Shown: positions 12,847 to 25,554 of the stretch, piece after piece
Numbering within the stretch: position 1 is the first letter of the stretch
How the letters are laid out: every line of letters begins with the position of its first letter
Assembly: GCF_014805625.2 (NCBI RefSeq)
Contig: NW_023998414.1
Span: 7,827,190-7,891,189 of the forward strand
Reading direction: 5' to 3'
Length of the DNA stretch: 64,000 nucleotides
From: Glossina fuscipes
Lineage: Eukaryota > Arthropoda > Insecta > Diptera > Glossinidae
Notes under the pieces: generated by a model
Seen by the model: only the letters and a program-made list of their open reading frames with translations
Told to the model about the DNA's origin: nothing
Database searches by the model: none
Made by a program: the position numbers and the translations under genes

Positions 12847-13450
12847 ATATAATAGAATTATATATGAAATAATACATATTTTCGTCATCTCTTAATTAAT
12901 CATCAATGTTTTCGCACTAATTTTCTTTTACGTAAGCAAAAACAAGAAGTTACTATTCATTGTGAGGGAAAATTATTTAATTTTTTTCATAAACTTTACT
13001 GCAAAATATGTCCTTGTAAGCACACTTGTAAGCACACTTAGACGGTAATGGGAATCAAATTTTCTTTATATTTTAAAAATTATAAATATAAATATAAATA
13101 CAAATAAATGTATGGGCTTACACTTTCCAAACGTTTAAATGATGATGATATGTTAAAGCAATTACTTGAAGAGTCTTCTTTAACGTCAAACCGAAATGAT
13201 ACTTTAAAATTAATACAAATATTTCGGATTATTGTGAACAAAAAAAAAAAAAAAACTCTCCTATTGAAAGAAAAAGTTTAGAACGAAGTTTACATAGTAC
13301 CTTGATCGGGTTAATTTTGTTCTAACTTTTTACATAGCTCTCGCGAATATTTGTGCCAAACATTAGCTCGACATCTGTGTTCTGTGAACATTAACCCAGG
13401 ATATATATATATATATATAAATATATATATATACGTATATATAGGTGAAA

Positions 13451-15529
13451 AGTTTCAAGGTCTTTTTTGCTAGATTTGTTGTTGCGGTTAGATCACAAAC
13501 AATAGATAGACAAACGTACATAACTAACGTAACGTATATCGCGACAATATATATAAAATGACATAACTAATATATCAATCATCAAAAAAAAAAAGAAGAA
13601 AACTTTCCAACTTAATAACGATACGATATGTCTTAAGGCATTAAAATCATACATATTCTGTTTCGAAAATCACTTTCACTTAAGTTTCTGAAATGCTTAT
13701 TTACGACTGTTACATGTTCTTCGTTTGATGGAAATTATTACGAATCGCTTGCGAACACAAGGAAGCCAAAGAGATGGATGCTCGAACAATTCATAATTTG
13801 ATAAAGTTGGCCGCCGCCATATAGTTATTACAAGCCAGCGCATAATCTTATTACAAACTGCTCTTTCCCTCCAGTGAAATCCTTCCGCCTTGCCGCCTTC
13901 TTTGGCCATGAATTTTTTGGCAAAGATTTTATCTAACTTTCCATTTTATTATTGCAACAGTGTGTAGGTAATTAAGTCACGAAATTTTTGTGAATTCCTT
14001 CAATGGGAAAACCATCTCGAATAATTTTGCCGCCTTTTTGGCTGCTTCAGTCTACTCGGCTACTTTTTGCCGCACATCGATTAATCTAAACTTTATCTAT
14101 TTTATTATATACATACATGTACATAGATGCGTTATAGATGAAAATATGAAAATATTTTTCGGAGTTTTCGGAGATTATTTCAGTTTCTTCTCCATTGTGG
14201 GAACGTATTTGCGAACAGATCGCGACTACTCGGTATTCTTAATCGATCAAGAAATGTTTTTACCTAATTTCATCTTCCTATGTTCATTTATATGACTGGG
14301 ACACTTCATCAAATTGACGGGTTTCCGCACTTTTTCCATGCTTTAAATAGAGCAACGCGTTACCTAACAAGTTCATGTCAATGCAAACATTTATCTCATA
14401 TCATTAAAAAATTTCCTTATACTCAATACTTTTTTTTAGAGCAAAAGTCAGTCAATTATCGTAAGAATTTTCAAGTTTTTCCATTCCTTGAATATGAATA
14501 AGTTTTCTGCGCTTGAACTAAACTGCTTGATAAATTGATTTGGTATATACAGGTACATTCACATATATTAAAAAGGACAGAGACTATTGCAAATTATTTA
14601 CATGTTTTTATAACTAACAATGGCAGGCTACAAAGTTTCTGAATAACTTAATGTTAGTATCCTTATTTTGAAGGTGCTTTAAGTATTCATGTTGTATACA
14701 TATATACATATATACATATACATATACATATATATTATATATATATATATATAAAATATATATATGTACATTTGTTGGCAGCATCAATATAGCCATGTCT
14801 GCCTTTACGTCCGTTCACCTTTTGCTATGAGGAAAGAAAGGATGAAGTTATGTTTTTTGCTCGTGCTTGACAATTAGTGTCGCTAACCTCCAGTAACCTG
14901 CGATAGTTGAAAAAACTGCAAAAATTTTAATTATTCCGGCCAATAACTAATTTCAAGTTTCGCACAAATACTTATTTACAAAAAATAGCAAACATTTTTG
15001 ATTTTTTTAAAAATTTTTTATATAAGGACTTTCAATATTCATTCATTGTAATAAATTCAAGTAATTAGAGTAGCTTTTGATCATTGAATTGTTATGCATG
15101 CTGCATTATACCGTTTACGAGTGCTGAAAGAAGGCCTCTCATCTCTGACCTGAGTCTAGAGTAAGAAAGAAGCAATGCTTAGAGGAGAAAGTATTTACGG
15201 CATCACAATTGCTGCCCGGCGCATGTTCAACGTTCAAGGACGTTCACTTCGAACACCTCTGCCTTTCTATTCTACGTTAACAATGGAGGATAATTTCTAA
15301 AATTTTCTTTAAGTCTCGGCTTCATCTTCTTAATCATTATGGAAGCGTGTATACCAATGATAGTCTGTCGGGTCTTGTTTAGAGATAATTTTCTTTTTCC
15401 AACATTTTTATATATCTAACTCCGTACTGTAAATACTTTTCGGAATATACGCAACTGGATAATATTTGTATTTTTCTTTTTCAATTATTTATTATTCAGC
15501 TTTTGTTCTTTTTTTATGTCCTGCACTAC
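13451..15529. other. No gene recognised
   Basis: AT-rich with short frames. A slightly GC-richer patch at 13790-13910 (minus frame of 70 codons, with GGKAEGFHWRERAVC) has no recognised motif. A TA/TATACA array lies at 14697-14765. Confidence 0.5.
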
Positions 15530-16505
15530 TACTAGGCGCGGGAAGAGTTAAGATAGATCTGCTCTTCGTTATACCGATTGATTTAGAATTATTTTCTGAA
15601 TGATTTCAAGTTGTCTGTCCCAAGGATGAACGCTATTGAAAATGGTGCAGATCGGGCCACTTTTCCGACCACTTTCTTTGTAAGGTCATATTTTGGGAAA
15701 ACTTTATATAAACAACTGTAGCATGATGTAGGGTATTTAATAGTGGGTCTTAGATTATTGTAGAGTTCTTTTTTACCTCACACCATTTGTAGCACATGCT
15801 TATGGTAAGTTATTTCGCATCTATATAACACGCGGAAAGGTCTAAGATACGCCCAAGTTTATTATACCGATCGAGTTAGGTAATGATAAGCCTATCCATC
15901 TGTCCGTCTTATGCCTGTCCATGTAAATTTGTGTTCAAGCTATAGGTCGCAATTTTTGCGATATTTTGATAAAATTTATTATACTGATGTGCTTTGATGG
16001 AACGACGATTGCTATTGAAACTCACTTTTTCGATCACTTTTCGTATAACGCCCTATTTAGAAAAGTCGTTGTATGAGAAAAATTTGCAATTTTCAAAACT
16101 TCTCGACAAAAATCGCACTGCAATATAGTATGTGGACATTGAAAATTGTTATGAAAAATTTGGTTCCGTTGGGGTAATTTTTTGAGCCTTCTCTTCGTTC
16201 CTACTAAAACTGAATCTTTATATAGTAGGAGGGTATAATCTTTATTCTTATTATTATTACTATTTGATGGTGAAAATTAGTTCATACTAATAAAATGACA
16301 TAAATATCAACCTTACCGAATTTGGACCATGTACGTCTATTTTTTCGATATCAAAGCATATAAGGATTCCTCTATGCAATTTGCATGAAAATAATATGTA
16401 ACTTTTGGTGTATTGTTACCAAAACGTGTGAATAAGTGTATTAGGCGAAATGGTGTAGGATATCTAATAGTCGACTTTGACAGACGATAACTTGTTCTTA
16501 CTTGT
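15530..16505 (+). repeat. Dispersed repeat family A, two head-to-tail copies
   Basis: A partial copy (15530-15725) with the GATTTAGAATTA, CTGTCC and CAAGGATGAACGCTATTGAAAATGG blocks is followed at about 15771 by a fresh left end (CTCACACCATTTGTAGCACA). This second, near-complete copy runs through CTGTCCGTC at about 15900, the CTCGACAAAAATCGCACTG block, and the right-end block ACGATAACTTGTTCTTACTTG at about 16500. Confidence 0.75.
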
Positions 16506-19500
16506 TTTACGTGTTAATATTAATGTTAACAATTATAATCTCAAAAAGGTTAACGTCCGCATATGTGGCCAAGACGTTAATATTTCCAAGACTTTGTTAC
16601 ATTTAAAGATCTTTTGATTTAAATTAAAAGGAGAGAATCTGCGGGAAATCTCTTTAAAAGAGTTCGCCAAATGTATGAAAATATGCTTTCTTTGGTCAGT
16701 TGCCAGCTACGAACTAAGTCTTGAAGCTGACCATAAAGCCGTACATTTTATTGATAGTATTAGTAATGCACTGCACTTGACACTGACTAATGATATGATG
16801 TATATATATATCGAGAATCCAAAATGCATTTTGCATATTTTAAACAGACGGATATGTCACGTTTGCTCTCAATTTGTGGAGGTGCGTGTAAATATCATCC
16901 GTTGTCAATGGCATACAATAGGCATATATGAGGATGGCTAGCATGCAATTTTGGATTTTTTAAAGTGAAATCAAACTAAGTTATATTTATATACCAAACA
17001 TATAAGTTTTAAGGAATTTTCAGTTTCTCCGATCTTTTGAGTTTTGGTTTTTTCATACCTTGCCGATAAAGCAACAACAGTTCATCGCTATTACTGACAG
17101 ATGAGAAGAACTCTGTAAAAAAAAAAAAAAAATGTCAAACACATGATGTCTGTTAAGGATACAGCAGATTATCCAAGCAAGCTTTAACGATTTCCCACAC
17201 ATAAAACAGCTTTGGCTATTTACTTATTTCGCTCCTTTCCTTTAGGTCGCATCATCTCTTCGCATCTTCTCAGTTGAAGCAATTCTAAAAAATTATATAT
17301 GGGGGCTAACAAAAAGCGAATCACATTGGCCATCCTTGCTTTGGATACATGGGGAAAACATGATTCACGGATCCTAATGAATTTCCTTTGGTTGATTTGG
17401 CAAACAATTGCCTACACACATTTTTTATTCAAAATTATTTTTGGAATTTTCCACGACATAAGAGGAGAAAGTTCAGATAAATCTAAGAAAGTTAAAGGAT
17501 CCCTTAGAACCGGCCTCCTCATGAACAGATTTTAATCAATGTTAAGAGTGAAATGCTAGGGAATACCAAGATATATTTTCGACAAATTGAAACCTTTAGA
17601 GGAAAATAGGTAACACTTTAATTGGATCGGGTAAAAACAAATTAAAACTTCATAAGGGCAAAACCGACAATTAAATACCCTGCCTCATTTAGCCTACTAC
17701 AACCGGAATGAATGTAATAAGAGTAAGTTTTCTGACAAAAAATTTGACCTATGCCAAGAGTGAATAACTTTACTTTTGCAAATTTTAGACCCTATCTGAT
17801 ATATAATATTGATTTTAAAATGTCACGTTTAAAAATTTAAATTTTCCATTCATTATTTTGAAAAATTCCCAACTTTTATTCATATGGGAATTGGGAAAAG
17901 TATTGAAGGATATTTTGATGATGGGCTTTGTCCTCATGTTTGAAATGAACAATATTTAAAGTACCTTTTCCTTTATAGATTGATTATAAGATTTTGGATT
18001 TTAAGTTAAGAATTAACTCGAACAGGCTTCCTAGGTCTTATTATTCTATTATAATTTTCTTTTGATATACTTAGAATTTAAAGAAAGATAATTTGTTCAT
18101 CTACTAACTACCTATGTAGACAAATATTATATTCTCTATGTACGAATATATGATTTACATTTCCAAAAAAAAAAAAAAAAACAAACAAACAAAAATATTT
18201 TTTTAAAATTTAATTCTAATTAATTTTTTTCTTCTCTGAAGATATGATTCAAGAATCTGGTCTGATAAAAGGAATAATAATAGTGACAAGCATTCATTTG
18301 CACATTAGGATGCGATTGCCTGCGTAGACATTGCAAATTTTAAATTTGCCAGTCGCACACAGACCGGAATTAACTTTCAACTTTCTCACAATTGCAACAT
18401 CAATTAGAAATTGTTGTTGGTTGAGTTAATTGTTAACACTCGAACTATTGAATGAGTCAGCTTGACCTTTTTTCAACTTCCCGCAAAGTTCAAGTCTCAG
18501 CAAAATTGTTACAAGTCACTTGAAAATGCAACATTTTTTTTTACATGAGAAAACCTTTAAATATCTATAATGGAATTTTTCATTAACTAATCCGGTTTTT
18601 GGAATTTCAACTATTCTCTATCAAAATCTCTATTAAATCGATCAACAGTCTTTATGGAATTGTCACAGTCGTAAAAATGAATGAACTAAGAATTAATAAC
18701 GATAGTTGAAAACTTTCGCCGCTTTCGATCCCATGAAAATATTTCCAAAAAAATTGTTAAGCAGAGATTCACTACGAACGATTTTCATGTTTAATCCAAG
18801 AAAATAATTCTGGTCTGCGCATCAATACGTTTACAATGAATGATTCAGTTGCTAGCTTGACCCCGTCTTGGTTACCAACATTTTTGTTCGTTTTAATGTC
18901 ATCTGCGTTGTTCTCTTACTGCAGTCATATAACTATGAAGCAAATTAGATGAACATTTGCCAAAAATATATGTTTATTGCGTCGTTTTAATTTTTTTTTT
19001 TTTTTTTTTTTTGCACAATACAATTTAGCAACTTTTGCATCCATAAGCAATTTTTTGGAACTTTTTTAAGAAATTTTTTCAATTTGTGCTCTTGGGAAAT
19101 GGTTTGATTCCCGCCTCCGATTTATGTAAATTTTTAACAAAATTACATCAAAGCTTGCATCGATAACTTTCAATCATTCTTGGGACGAAAGATACAGATT
19201 GTCCTAAGCGAATATTTGGACAACTTACTATTTGTGAATGTGAAAGTGGGCAGATAACATTCTTTTCTTCTCTGAACCTCGTTCTTTCAACTTTGACGAT
19301 CTCAAAAAACACTGCAAGTCAAGTTTACTCCCTTTACGACAGAAATAGTTGTATGCAAAACGTCGATAGTTTTATTGTTAAGTGTTTTGAGTTCGAAACT
19401 CATAAGTGTTCATAAGTCACTTCAATTTGATTTGCTTTCAGTCAGCCACCTCCATCCAGTTACCTGTTAGCTTTCAACTCGATTTAGCAGTTTTTGTGCA

Positions 19501-20829
19501 TTCATATATTCCGCCGATCATCTAATGAACTTATTAACATTGGCGTGAAAGTTGAGAGTAAAAGCGATTTTCTTAATGAAATCTCATAGTGGAAATGCTT
19601 AGAATCTATAGATATAAAAATGCCATCATTAATCCTTTTCAGCGAGGTGCTTCTAAACGTGTAGACATTTCTGGAGAAGAGCTCTAAGATTGTGTGTCTA
19701 AAACTTTGACCAACTTTGAGAGGAAAGGAAGTACGGAGAATTAACCAAAGTGTAAGTAACGCATAAGAGAGTTCATGTTTACTATATTTCAATGAATAAT
19801 TATATATATATTTTGTAATTATAAATAATTATAAAAGCCATTCAGAGACATTCAAGCTCAAAGACGTGAACGACTAAATAAAAACAAAAATAGAAAAGCA
19901 CATAAAACACCAAGATTTGTGGAAAATCTTTGTCAATACGAGTCTACACCCTACGGCATCTGTTGATGTGTCCATGATGGTAAGCTGGACGTTAATATTT
20001 TCTATACATAATTTACTGAGTGAGTGTAAAATAATTGATACAAGGCTTTTTGCGGCAGTCAGAAGGAAGCTTCAGAGATAGTACAAGGTGTTCGCATTTG
20101 ATCACTATTAGGGTCTGCATCGATTTAAGCAAGTTGGTAGATATTTTAAAAATTCTTGCCTGCAGGTTGGCACTGCAAAGGACACCAATTGATCAAGTGT
20201 TACGCCTGCGGTACAACATAATATACAAATCGTTTCTGTGTCAAATACGAGGACAAACATATTATGTATGGTGTTTGTAAGAATATGTGTAGCATTGATC
20301 GCGGTCACCTAATTTTATAAGATATCGAAATTTTATTTTTTTTCTTCAAGTTTTTTCAAGTTTTTTATTTACGACATAGATGGTGGGTGTAAAGCTTTCG
20401 CTCGCAGGCGAGAATAATTTTTCCACCTTTTTGGTTATTTTCTTTCGATTTAATCAGTTCATACATTGTGATGGTTGCGCTTACACTAAACTTACTCGAC
20501 CTTATGATCTACCTATAGTTACTTATTTATATTTATTATCAAACTATGCAGGATTGCCACAGTTTGGCCACTCTTACCTAAAGTTGTCTCGATTTTACAT
20601 TAAATTACAGATGAGGCGGCTAACCACCCGCTTTGTTATTAGTCACTTGCCTTGCCGCTTATCTGTAAGGCTGAAACTCATCGACATTTCTTAACAAGTA
20701 TTTTATAATGGCCCATTAATCTTGGAGTAAGCGCCATGTTCGTTCATAAAACGAATATGGTCACCAGTTTCCCACTTTACTAGTACGACTACCGTTTTTT
20801 AATTCCTTCTTATAATCTTGACATTTCAC
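16506..20829. other. No gene recognised
   Basis: About 4.3 kb with frames up to 96 codons (for example 16675-16941 plus, 17299-17535 plus, 19502-19792 minus), none with a motif I know or a pattern of conservation I can argue. Poly-A/T tracts occur at about 17120, 18167 and 18992. The last kilobase may include the worn 3' end of the minus-strand Gypsy relic. Confidence 0.45.
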
Positions 20830-21560
20830 TATCTTCTGAGCTGCAGACTGCCCTGAGCACAACACACTCCTTTCGATCTTCATCCCGTTTAGAATCGCCA
20901 ATCCCTTTTTAAAAAAAACTAATTACTCTTCCCTTTTTGCTGTTAACACAAATTCTATCCAAATTTGTCGACACTGCATCAAATTCACTCTGATCTATTA
21001 CTAACTGTGGTCAGGCTGCTCCACGTGATTATTAATTTGGGAAAATCTTAACATATCTGACATTGTTGTGCCTAAGGAAATTGTGAAAATCTTTCGAAGT
21101 ATATATGCTACCTCTAGTTGAAACTGCCACGGATCGTCTACTAGACGAATATATAATATTTATCGTAAGAACCGCATAAAGAAATTCAAAAATTCGCTGG
21201 TCACAAGAAAATTGATCTCTTCTTAGCATTGCTTAATACAGCCGGTCCGAAATGATCTATCCACACAGTGTCAAATGGAAGATTACATCCTTGTTGATGC
21301 TAGACACTAAACCCTTACGTTTCATCCCCTTCGACGAAAAAGCAATTATTAACATGATTTCTGACTTTCTCCCTTAGTCCAGAAAGCCAAAACGCCTTGT
21401 GTATCCTATCAAATGCCTTATTATGATACAAATGCCGTATATCATTATACTTGACTGCATAATCTTTGGTATACAAAGTAATATATTTTCACCAGATTTC
21501 TTATACAAAAACCACTTCTTGTCTCAATAGTCATGACTCTCTCTCTTTCTTAGTCTCACA
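20830..21560 (-). pseudogene. Gypsy integrase relic
   Basis: After the VDALSRN block, minus-strand frames give a zinc-binding-like segment (FWLSGLREKVRNHVNNC, a match to 'YWFP.M...V..HI..C'), a degraded DHFGPA block, and ISTRGSIYTSKDFHNFLRHNN-like sequence around 21050-21130, matching 'SDRGT.FTS..F'. The final part (20830-21030) keeps only weak similarity to the integrase C-terminus. Catalytic residues are not all intact. Confidence 0.75.
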
Positions 21561-21589
21561 AAGAGATAGGTTCTGCTCAAATATATTCT

Positions 21590-21960
21590 CCTCTAGGACG
21601 AAAGTATTCGCGTTTCTACTTAGGGCATCGACATATTGCATCTTTTCGCTCTTACAATGGGCTAAGGTATGCTCACAGTCCTGCAATTCTACAGCTCATC
21701 TGTTCATGAGCTGTTCACGATCCGTTACTATTTTTTCTGAATTTCAAATATATTCTAAATCTACATAGCGAAAATTGCCAGTTCAAAACTATGACCTTGA
21801 AATCACTTACTCGTTTTGAAAAAATTAAATGTAGGATGATATTTTAGACCATTCTTGTTCTGGAATAGGATTGCACGAAACACCTGACAGCGGACAGGCA
21901 CCTCAATCAACTTCGTTTTTAAGAGTTGGAAAAATCGCAATTTTTCTCATCAATTCATAA
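21590..21960 (-). pseudogene. Gypsy RNase H relic
   Basis: The minus strand reads VFRAILFQNKNGLKYHP, then HSFELAIFAM, IVTDREQLMNR and CKSEKMQYVDALSRN. These correspond to the 'GFGAILLQ', 'YHSFELETLA', 'VTDCNSL' and 'VDALSR' blocks that end the RT/RNase H part of Ty3/Gypsy pol. Frames shift between them. Confidence 0.8.
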
Positions 21961-22244
21961 AAAGATCAACCCGTTAAGATGAAATCGTTAATCGTCTTAA
22001 ACCGTCTTAACAATCGGGGGCAAACTAAAACAATTTTGAACATCTTGCGCTTGCGCATGGTAATGAGAAATTTAGAATTGATCTAATATTAGTTGAAACC
22101 GGATGAATGCCATGATAAGCAATCTTATAACATATTCAAGATATAATATTATTTCTGAGCCCACGAATCTGCGCTTATCAGATCGAAGTTCTAATTTATA
22201 ACTAAGAATAATTAATAATTAATTTAAAAAACTATGCTCAGAAC

Positions 22245-22760
22245 TTCTAAATGTTGCTCGATACTCTGAGTTGCTATCATCAAACGATCCATGTAGGTTG
22301 CTATTTTTCCGTCCCAGAAAAGATAGCAGATAGATTAGGATATTTGTACCGTATCATTGGCTTCTCAAGTGAAGTCTGTTTAATCGTATCGTCTATTCTC
22401 CATAACGAAGTGATAAAAAGCATTTTTCAAATCCAGTAACAGAAATATCGATTTCTTGGCCAATCAAGAAGATCATCTACGAGAGGCGGTGGGTAATTAA
22501 TTCTTTAATGTAATCTAATTCAAGTTTCTATAATCAGCGTATAAACGACGATTCCCTATCTTCTTCCTCGCCCATGCGATTGCAGAGGCGTATTCCAAAT
22601 TATCCGGCCCAATTATATGCTTCACCCAAACATTATCCGAAATGCCCTATAATTTTCTCCATCTCATAATACGAAAACCTCCGCGAAGGGAAATTGGACA
22701 GCCTCTCAAATATCTGTTTAAAGTTACGTTTCACTTATAACTGACGGTACATCAGGACGC
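22245..22760 (-). pseudogene. Gypsy reverse transcriptase relic
   Basis: Recognisable minus-strand blocks are RRFSYYEMEKI, EYASAIAWARKK, YADYRNLN, IFLLLDLKNAFYHFVM and YMDRLMIATQSIE. They match the 'SPYASAIVLVKKK', 'VDYRALN', 'DLKNAFHHV' and 'YMDD..IAT' blocks of Ty3/Gypsy RT. The catalytic YMDD reads YMDR, losing one of the two metal-binding aspartates, and stops separate the blocks. Clearly a dead copy. Confidence 0.85.
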
Positions 22761-22997
22761 TTCCAACTTTCATAACAATTTATTCCCAAAAAATTCTTCT
22801 TATATTCAAAAGTAATCTTCGGATTTCCTATTTGTGTTCAATCGTCATTATCATTATCAACCTCAACTACGATCAGGTTGACTACGCCATTGCAGCAATT
22901 CACTTCAACTCCGCTACTTCTTCGTCTTTTTTAATAACGTGAAATTAGAATTAGATAAGTTAGACTTTCTCAAATATTCTTTCGCTAATATCATAAA

Positions 22998-23049
22998 TTC
23001 ACGTAGAATGTTCACGTAGAAGATTCACGTAAAATATTCGCGTGGAAGA
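22998..23049. repeat. 13-bp minisatellite, four units
   Basis: Four adjacent 13-base units follow the pattern TTCACGTAGAANN: TTCACGTAGAATG, TTCACGTAGAAGA, TTCACGTAAAATA and TTCGCGTGGAAGA. Later units differ by point changes. The array sits between the end of the minus-strand Gypsy relic and the start of the plus-strand non-LTR relic. Confidence 0.9.
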
Positions 23050-23059
23050 TTTAACTGAT

Positions 23060-24490
23060 TTCTATTTATAGATATATATACTTTAAGAAGAATCCGAAGC
23101 CCTTCTACAATTTTGTTAACGGAAGAAAAAATGTTCGCGCATATGCGTTAAAAAGACGAAATACCACGTGATCCGGTGACTTTATCTATCTTATTGGTAA
23201 CTTAGCAGAAGCATTCTCATTATTTAGTGAAGTCGTTGATAATCTTTATGGAATTGACAGCTATAGCACCTTCCCTAATATTAAGCCTTCGAAGTTGGAG
23301 GTTTTCAAAACCCTGAGACATCTAAAGCTCGCTTATATGCCTGGTCCACTTTACCTGCCAGTCTGTATGGCTTATTAGGTGTGTTAAAATTCTTATCAAG
23401 CCCATCCTGCGCATAGTTAACGCACACTCAATACTTCCCTAATATATGAAAATCTTGTTCTATTCAAAATTAGAAGAGTACAAGAGTACAAGAGTATTGC
23501 CGAAATTGGCCTACCATCTAAACTCTTTGCATAATTGATTACCGAATACCTTATTTTTTTTTTTTTTTATTATTATAATTTTGCCGAATTGGAATGGCTT
23601 TGTATATGGTAGATCCACCTGCTTTTTAGAGTTCTCGTGTCTTATCTATGTAAGCGCTCTTCCATCCGTGATTAACCATTCTTTTCCATGTGTTCTCATG
23701 TATGCCGATATCGTAAAGCTATTCCGATACTCTGCAGATAGGGAAGACTTCTTTTCGACTTTAGTTGGACCTCTTGCCCCTAATAAAGTGATGCGGGATT
23801 AGTGGCGTGTCCTTGAACGTTGGAAAATGAAAGGCGTTATTCTTTAACGAAACTTTCCCTATGTTGCCCATTGATTACCAAGTTTATCATCGGCAATTGT
23901 TTAACATTTAATGTTCAAGTGTAAATGCATATTAATAAAGCTTACGTCACCTCTTAGCTTCGTGAAAAGATTGGCGAAACAATTTTTGACAATCCTTACC
24001 TCCATAAATAGTTTAGATATATCTCCAGTTAGGCCTAGCTACAGCTGCTATGAGCAGTTGGTGGAATCTGTTTAGAACAAATTTCTCCTAATTGCCCTTT
24101 ACAGGCTTAGATGGGAAGAGCAAAGAACACTTCCGCCTTTCAGCCTTTAATTAGCCCAAACTCTCTAGCGAAAAGAAGACTGACCCTTACTACGAGTTTC
24201 TCCTTAGCTAAGCTTATTAATGACGAAGTAGAGGCTTTAATGTCCCATGCCCCAAAATCACAAGGGACTTCTTGGCCTTGCATTTACCGCGATGTAAGTG
24301 CATTCACTTGTAGGAGTCTTCTGCGAATAATTTATGCAAAATTATCAGTTACTCTTCATTTCGGATAAACGTAAATATGTGACACATATGTTGCTTAATC
24401 GATAACGTCATGAATAGTTGCCAGGCGTTGCTAGTTTATATTTATCTTCTTTTTGCCGGTATAAGCCTCCGTCTAAATGTCTTGAAGCGT
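23060..24490 (+). mobile_element. Degenerate non-LTR retrotransposon (Jockey/CR1-like), RT part
   Basis: Plus-strand frames show KNPKPFYNFVNGRK, then AEAFSLF.SEVVDNL (23210-23260), the linker before RT. LEVFKTLRHLKLAYMPGP (23300-23350) matches the 'L..LK..KAPGPDGIP' block. VSALPSVINHSFPCVLMYADIVKLFRYSADREDF (23660-23760, shown joined in one frame) carries the core RT block, with YADD read as YADI. SFVKRLAKQF and a FLLIALYRLRW segment (23960-24115) match the RT thumb, and SLAKRRLTL...FSLAKLINDEVEAL (24180-24240) the conserved tail. It is related to, but not the same copy as, the element at 5.0-7.3 kb. Stops and the changed catalytic motif show it is dead. Confidence 0.85.
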
Positions 24491-24772
24491 TGGTTAGGTT
24501 ATCCTCAATCTTTCATTTACATTATGTTATATATTTTATTATGAGTCATAATGATACATAGCTGTCTTAATAGCTAAACAAATGAACAAATATATATAAA
24601 TGTCGTAATATTCAAAGTTCAGCTTCAGAAATAGAATATGATGGCCCAAATTTTCGTTATATAAAACTCATTGGTATCAATGAATGTGTTCTAACCGAAT
24701 TTCACAACTACGTCTGTAAAACATGCAATATATATTTCTTATATATATATATATATATTCGTATATTCGCGT

Positions 24773-25117
24773 TCATGTTTGTCCTCCACTTCGAAATCTT
24801 CGTATGCGCTGCCACCAAATGATCTGCCGCACCACGCATATAATCGACGCCCACATCTCACGCCGGCTTACGGCATTCGTTAACTGTATGAGTAAGTGAC
24901 CTAAAGTTATAACTGCCATCATCGCCTCTGCGCTAATAGCAGGAAATGTGTCTAACGTAATTTTGTTGCTGTTAAAGCTTAGCCTCTGCGCACACGATCG
25001 CAGTGCATAATCAACGTGATATTCTACCATTTCCACCACATCAATCAACCTCATTAGCCATAAATAGTTGTTAGCCATAAATAATTTTTTTTGATGAAAA
25101 CACATTGCCATTTTCAA
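24773..25117 (-). pseudogene. Unidentified 114-codon ORF in a GC-richer patch
   Basis: This minus-strand frame stays open over a patch of clearly higher GC than its surroundings (roughly 24780-25050). The predicted peptide has no motif I recognise; it contains VDVVEMVEYHVDYALRSCAQ-like sequence and ends in a basic RRFRSGGQT. A second minus-strand frame is open over part of the same patch, so the true frame is uncertain. It may be a short exon, an old transposon fragment or a chance ORF. Confidence 0.25.
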
Positions 25118-25523
25118 GGCTCGTATTAACGTTTAAGGGTCAAACGATCCGAAAACTTTTGGCAAAGCGAGTTCATATATTTTAAAAACTGCTTGAAAGG
25201 CGCTACTGTCAAGTCGGGAGGAGAATAAACGTAGCCATTTCCTTGCACGTGTAGTGCAGTCATCGAGATTATAATTCGTCTTAATACTCGTTAGCTGTAG
25301 CGATCGCAATTTCCAAAAAAAAAATAAAAATAAAAAGTAAAAAAATAAAAATCAGAGAGTAAATCTATGACGGAAGAGAAATTGCCTTTGAATGAATTTC
25401 ATTGATTTGTTTTCTTTTAATAAAGCATTCTCCTCCGCTCTCGAATATTTCCATTTCGTTCTTTTGCATTTCAAGTGCATCTCTTTCGTTAACTGCATCT
25501 CTCTTATTCCATTATATTATCTA

Positions 25524-25554
<31 letters not shown>

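Larger units (their letters stand above)
9838..13450. other. Microsatellite-rich block with no recognisable transposon
   Basis: About 3.6 kb without family A/B or transposase traces. It is dense in simple repeats: TGTA at 9838-9861 and 10617-10638, TA at 10009-10028, 10272-10290, 11597-11627 and 12787-12826, AAT at 10898-10926, TGC/TTG/TTC at 11206-11270, and GA-rich at 11464-11520. Such composition with few transposons is common in UTRs, introns or regulatory DNA of large fly genes, but I cannot point to an exon. Frames here translate only to homopolymers and are not genes. Confidence 0.55.
20830..22790 (-). mobile_element. Degenerate Ty3/Gypsy LTR retrotransposon, pol region
   Basis: Reading the minus strand, reverse transcriptase, RNase H and integrase blocks occur in the normal Ty3/Gypsy order over about 2 kb. 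All are broken by stops and frameshifts. No LTRs, primer binding site or clear gag were identified. The upstream end runs into a 13-bp minisatellite (22998-23049) and then an oppositely oriented non-LTR relic, so the element is truncated or overwritten there. Flanking sequence at 19.9-20.8 kb may hold the integrase tail and a 3' LTR, but I could not show this. Confidence 0.85.

Noticed and set aside
22998..23049. Possible CRISPR-like repeat array
   Set aside because: Units are directly adjacent with no spacers, in a eukaryotic context.
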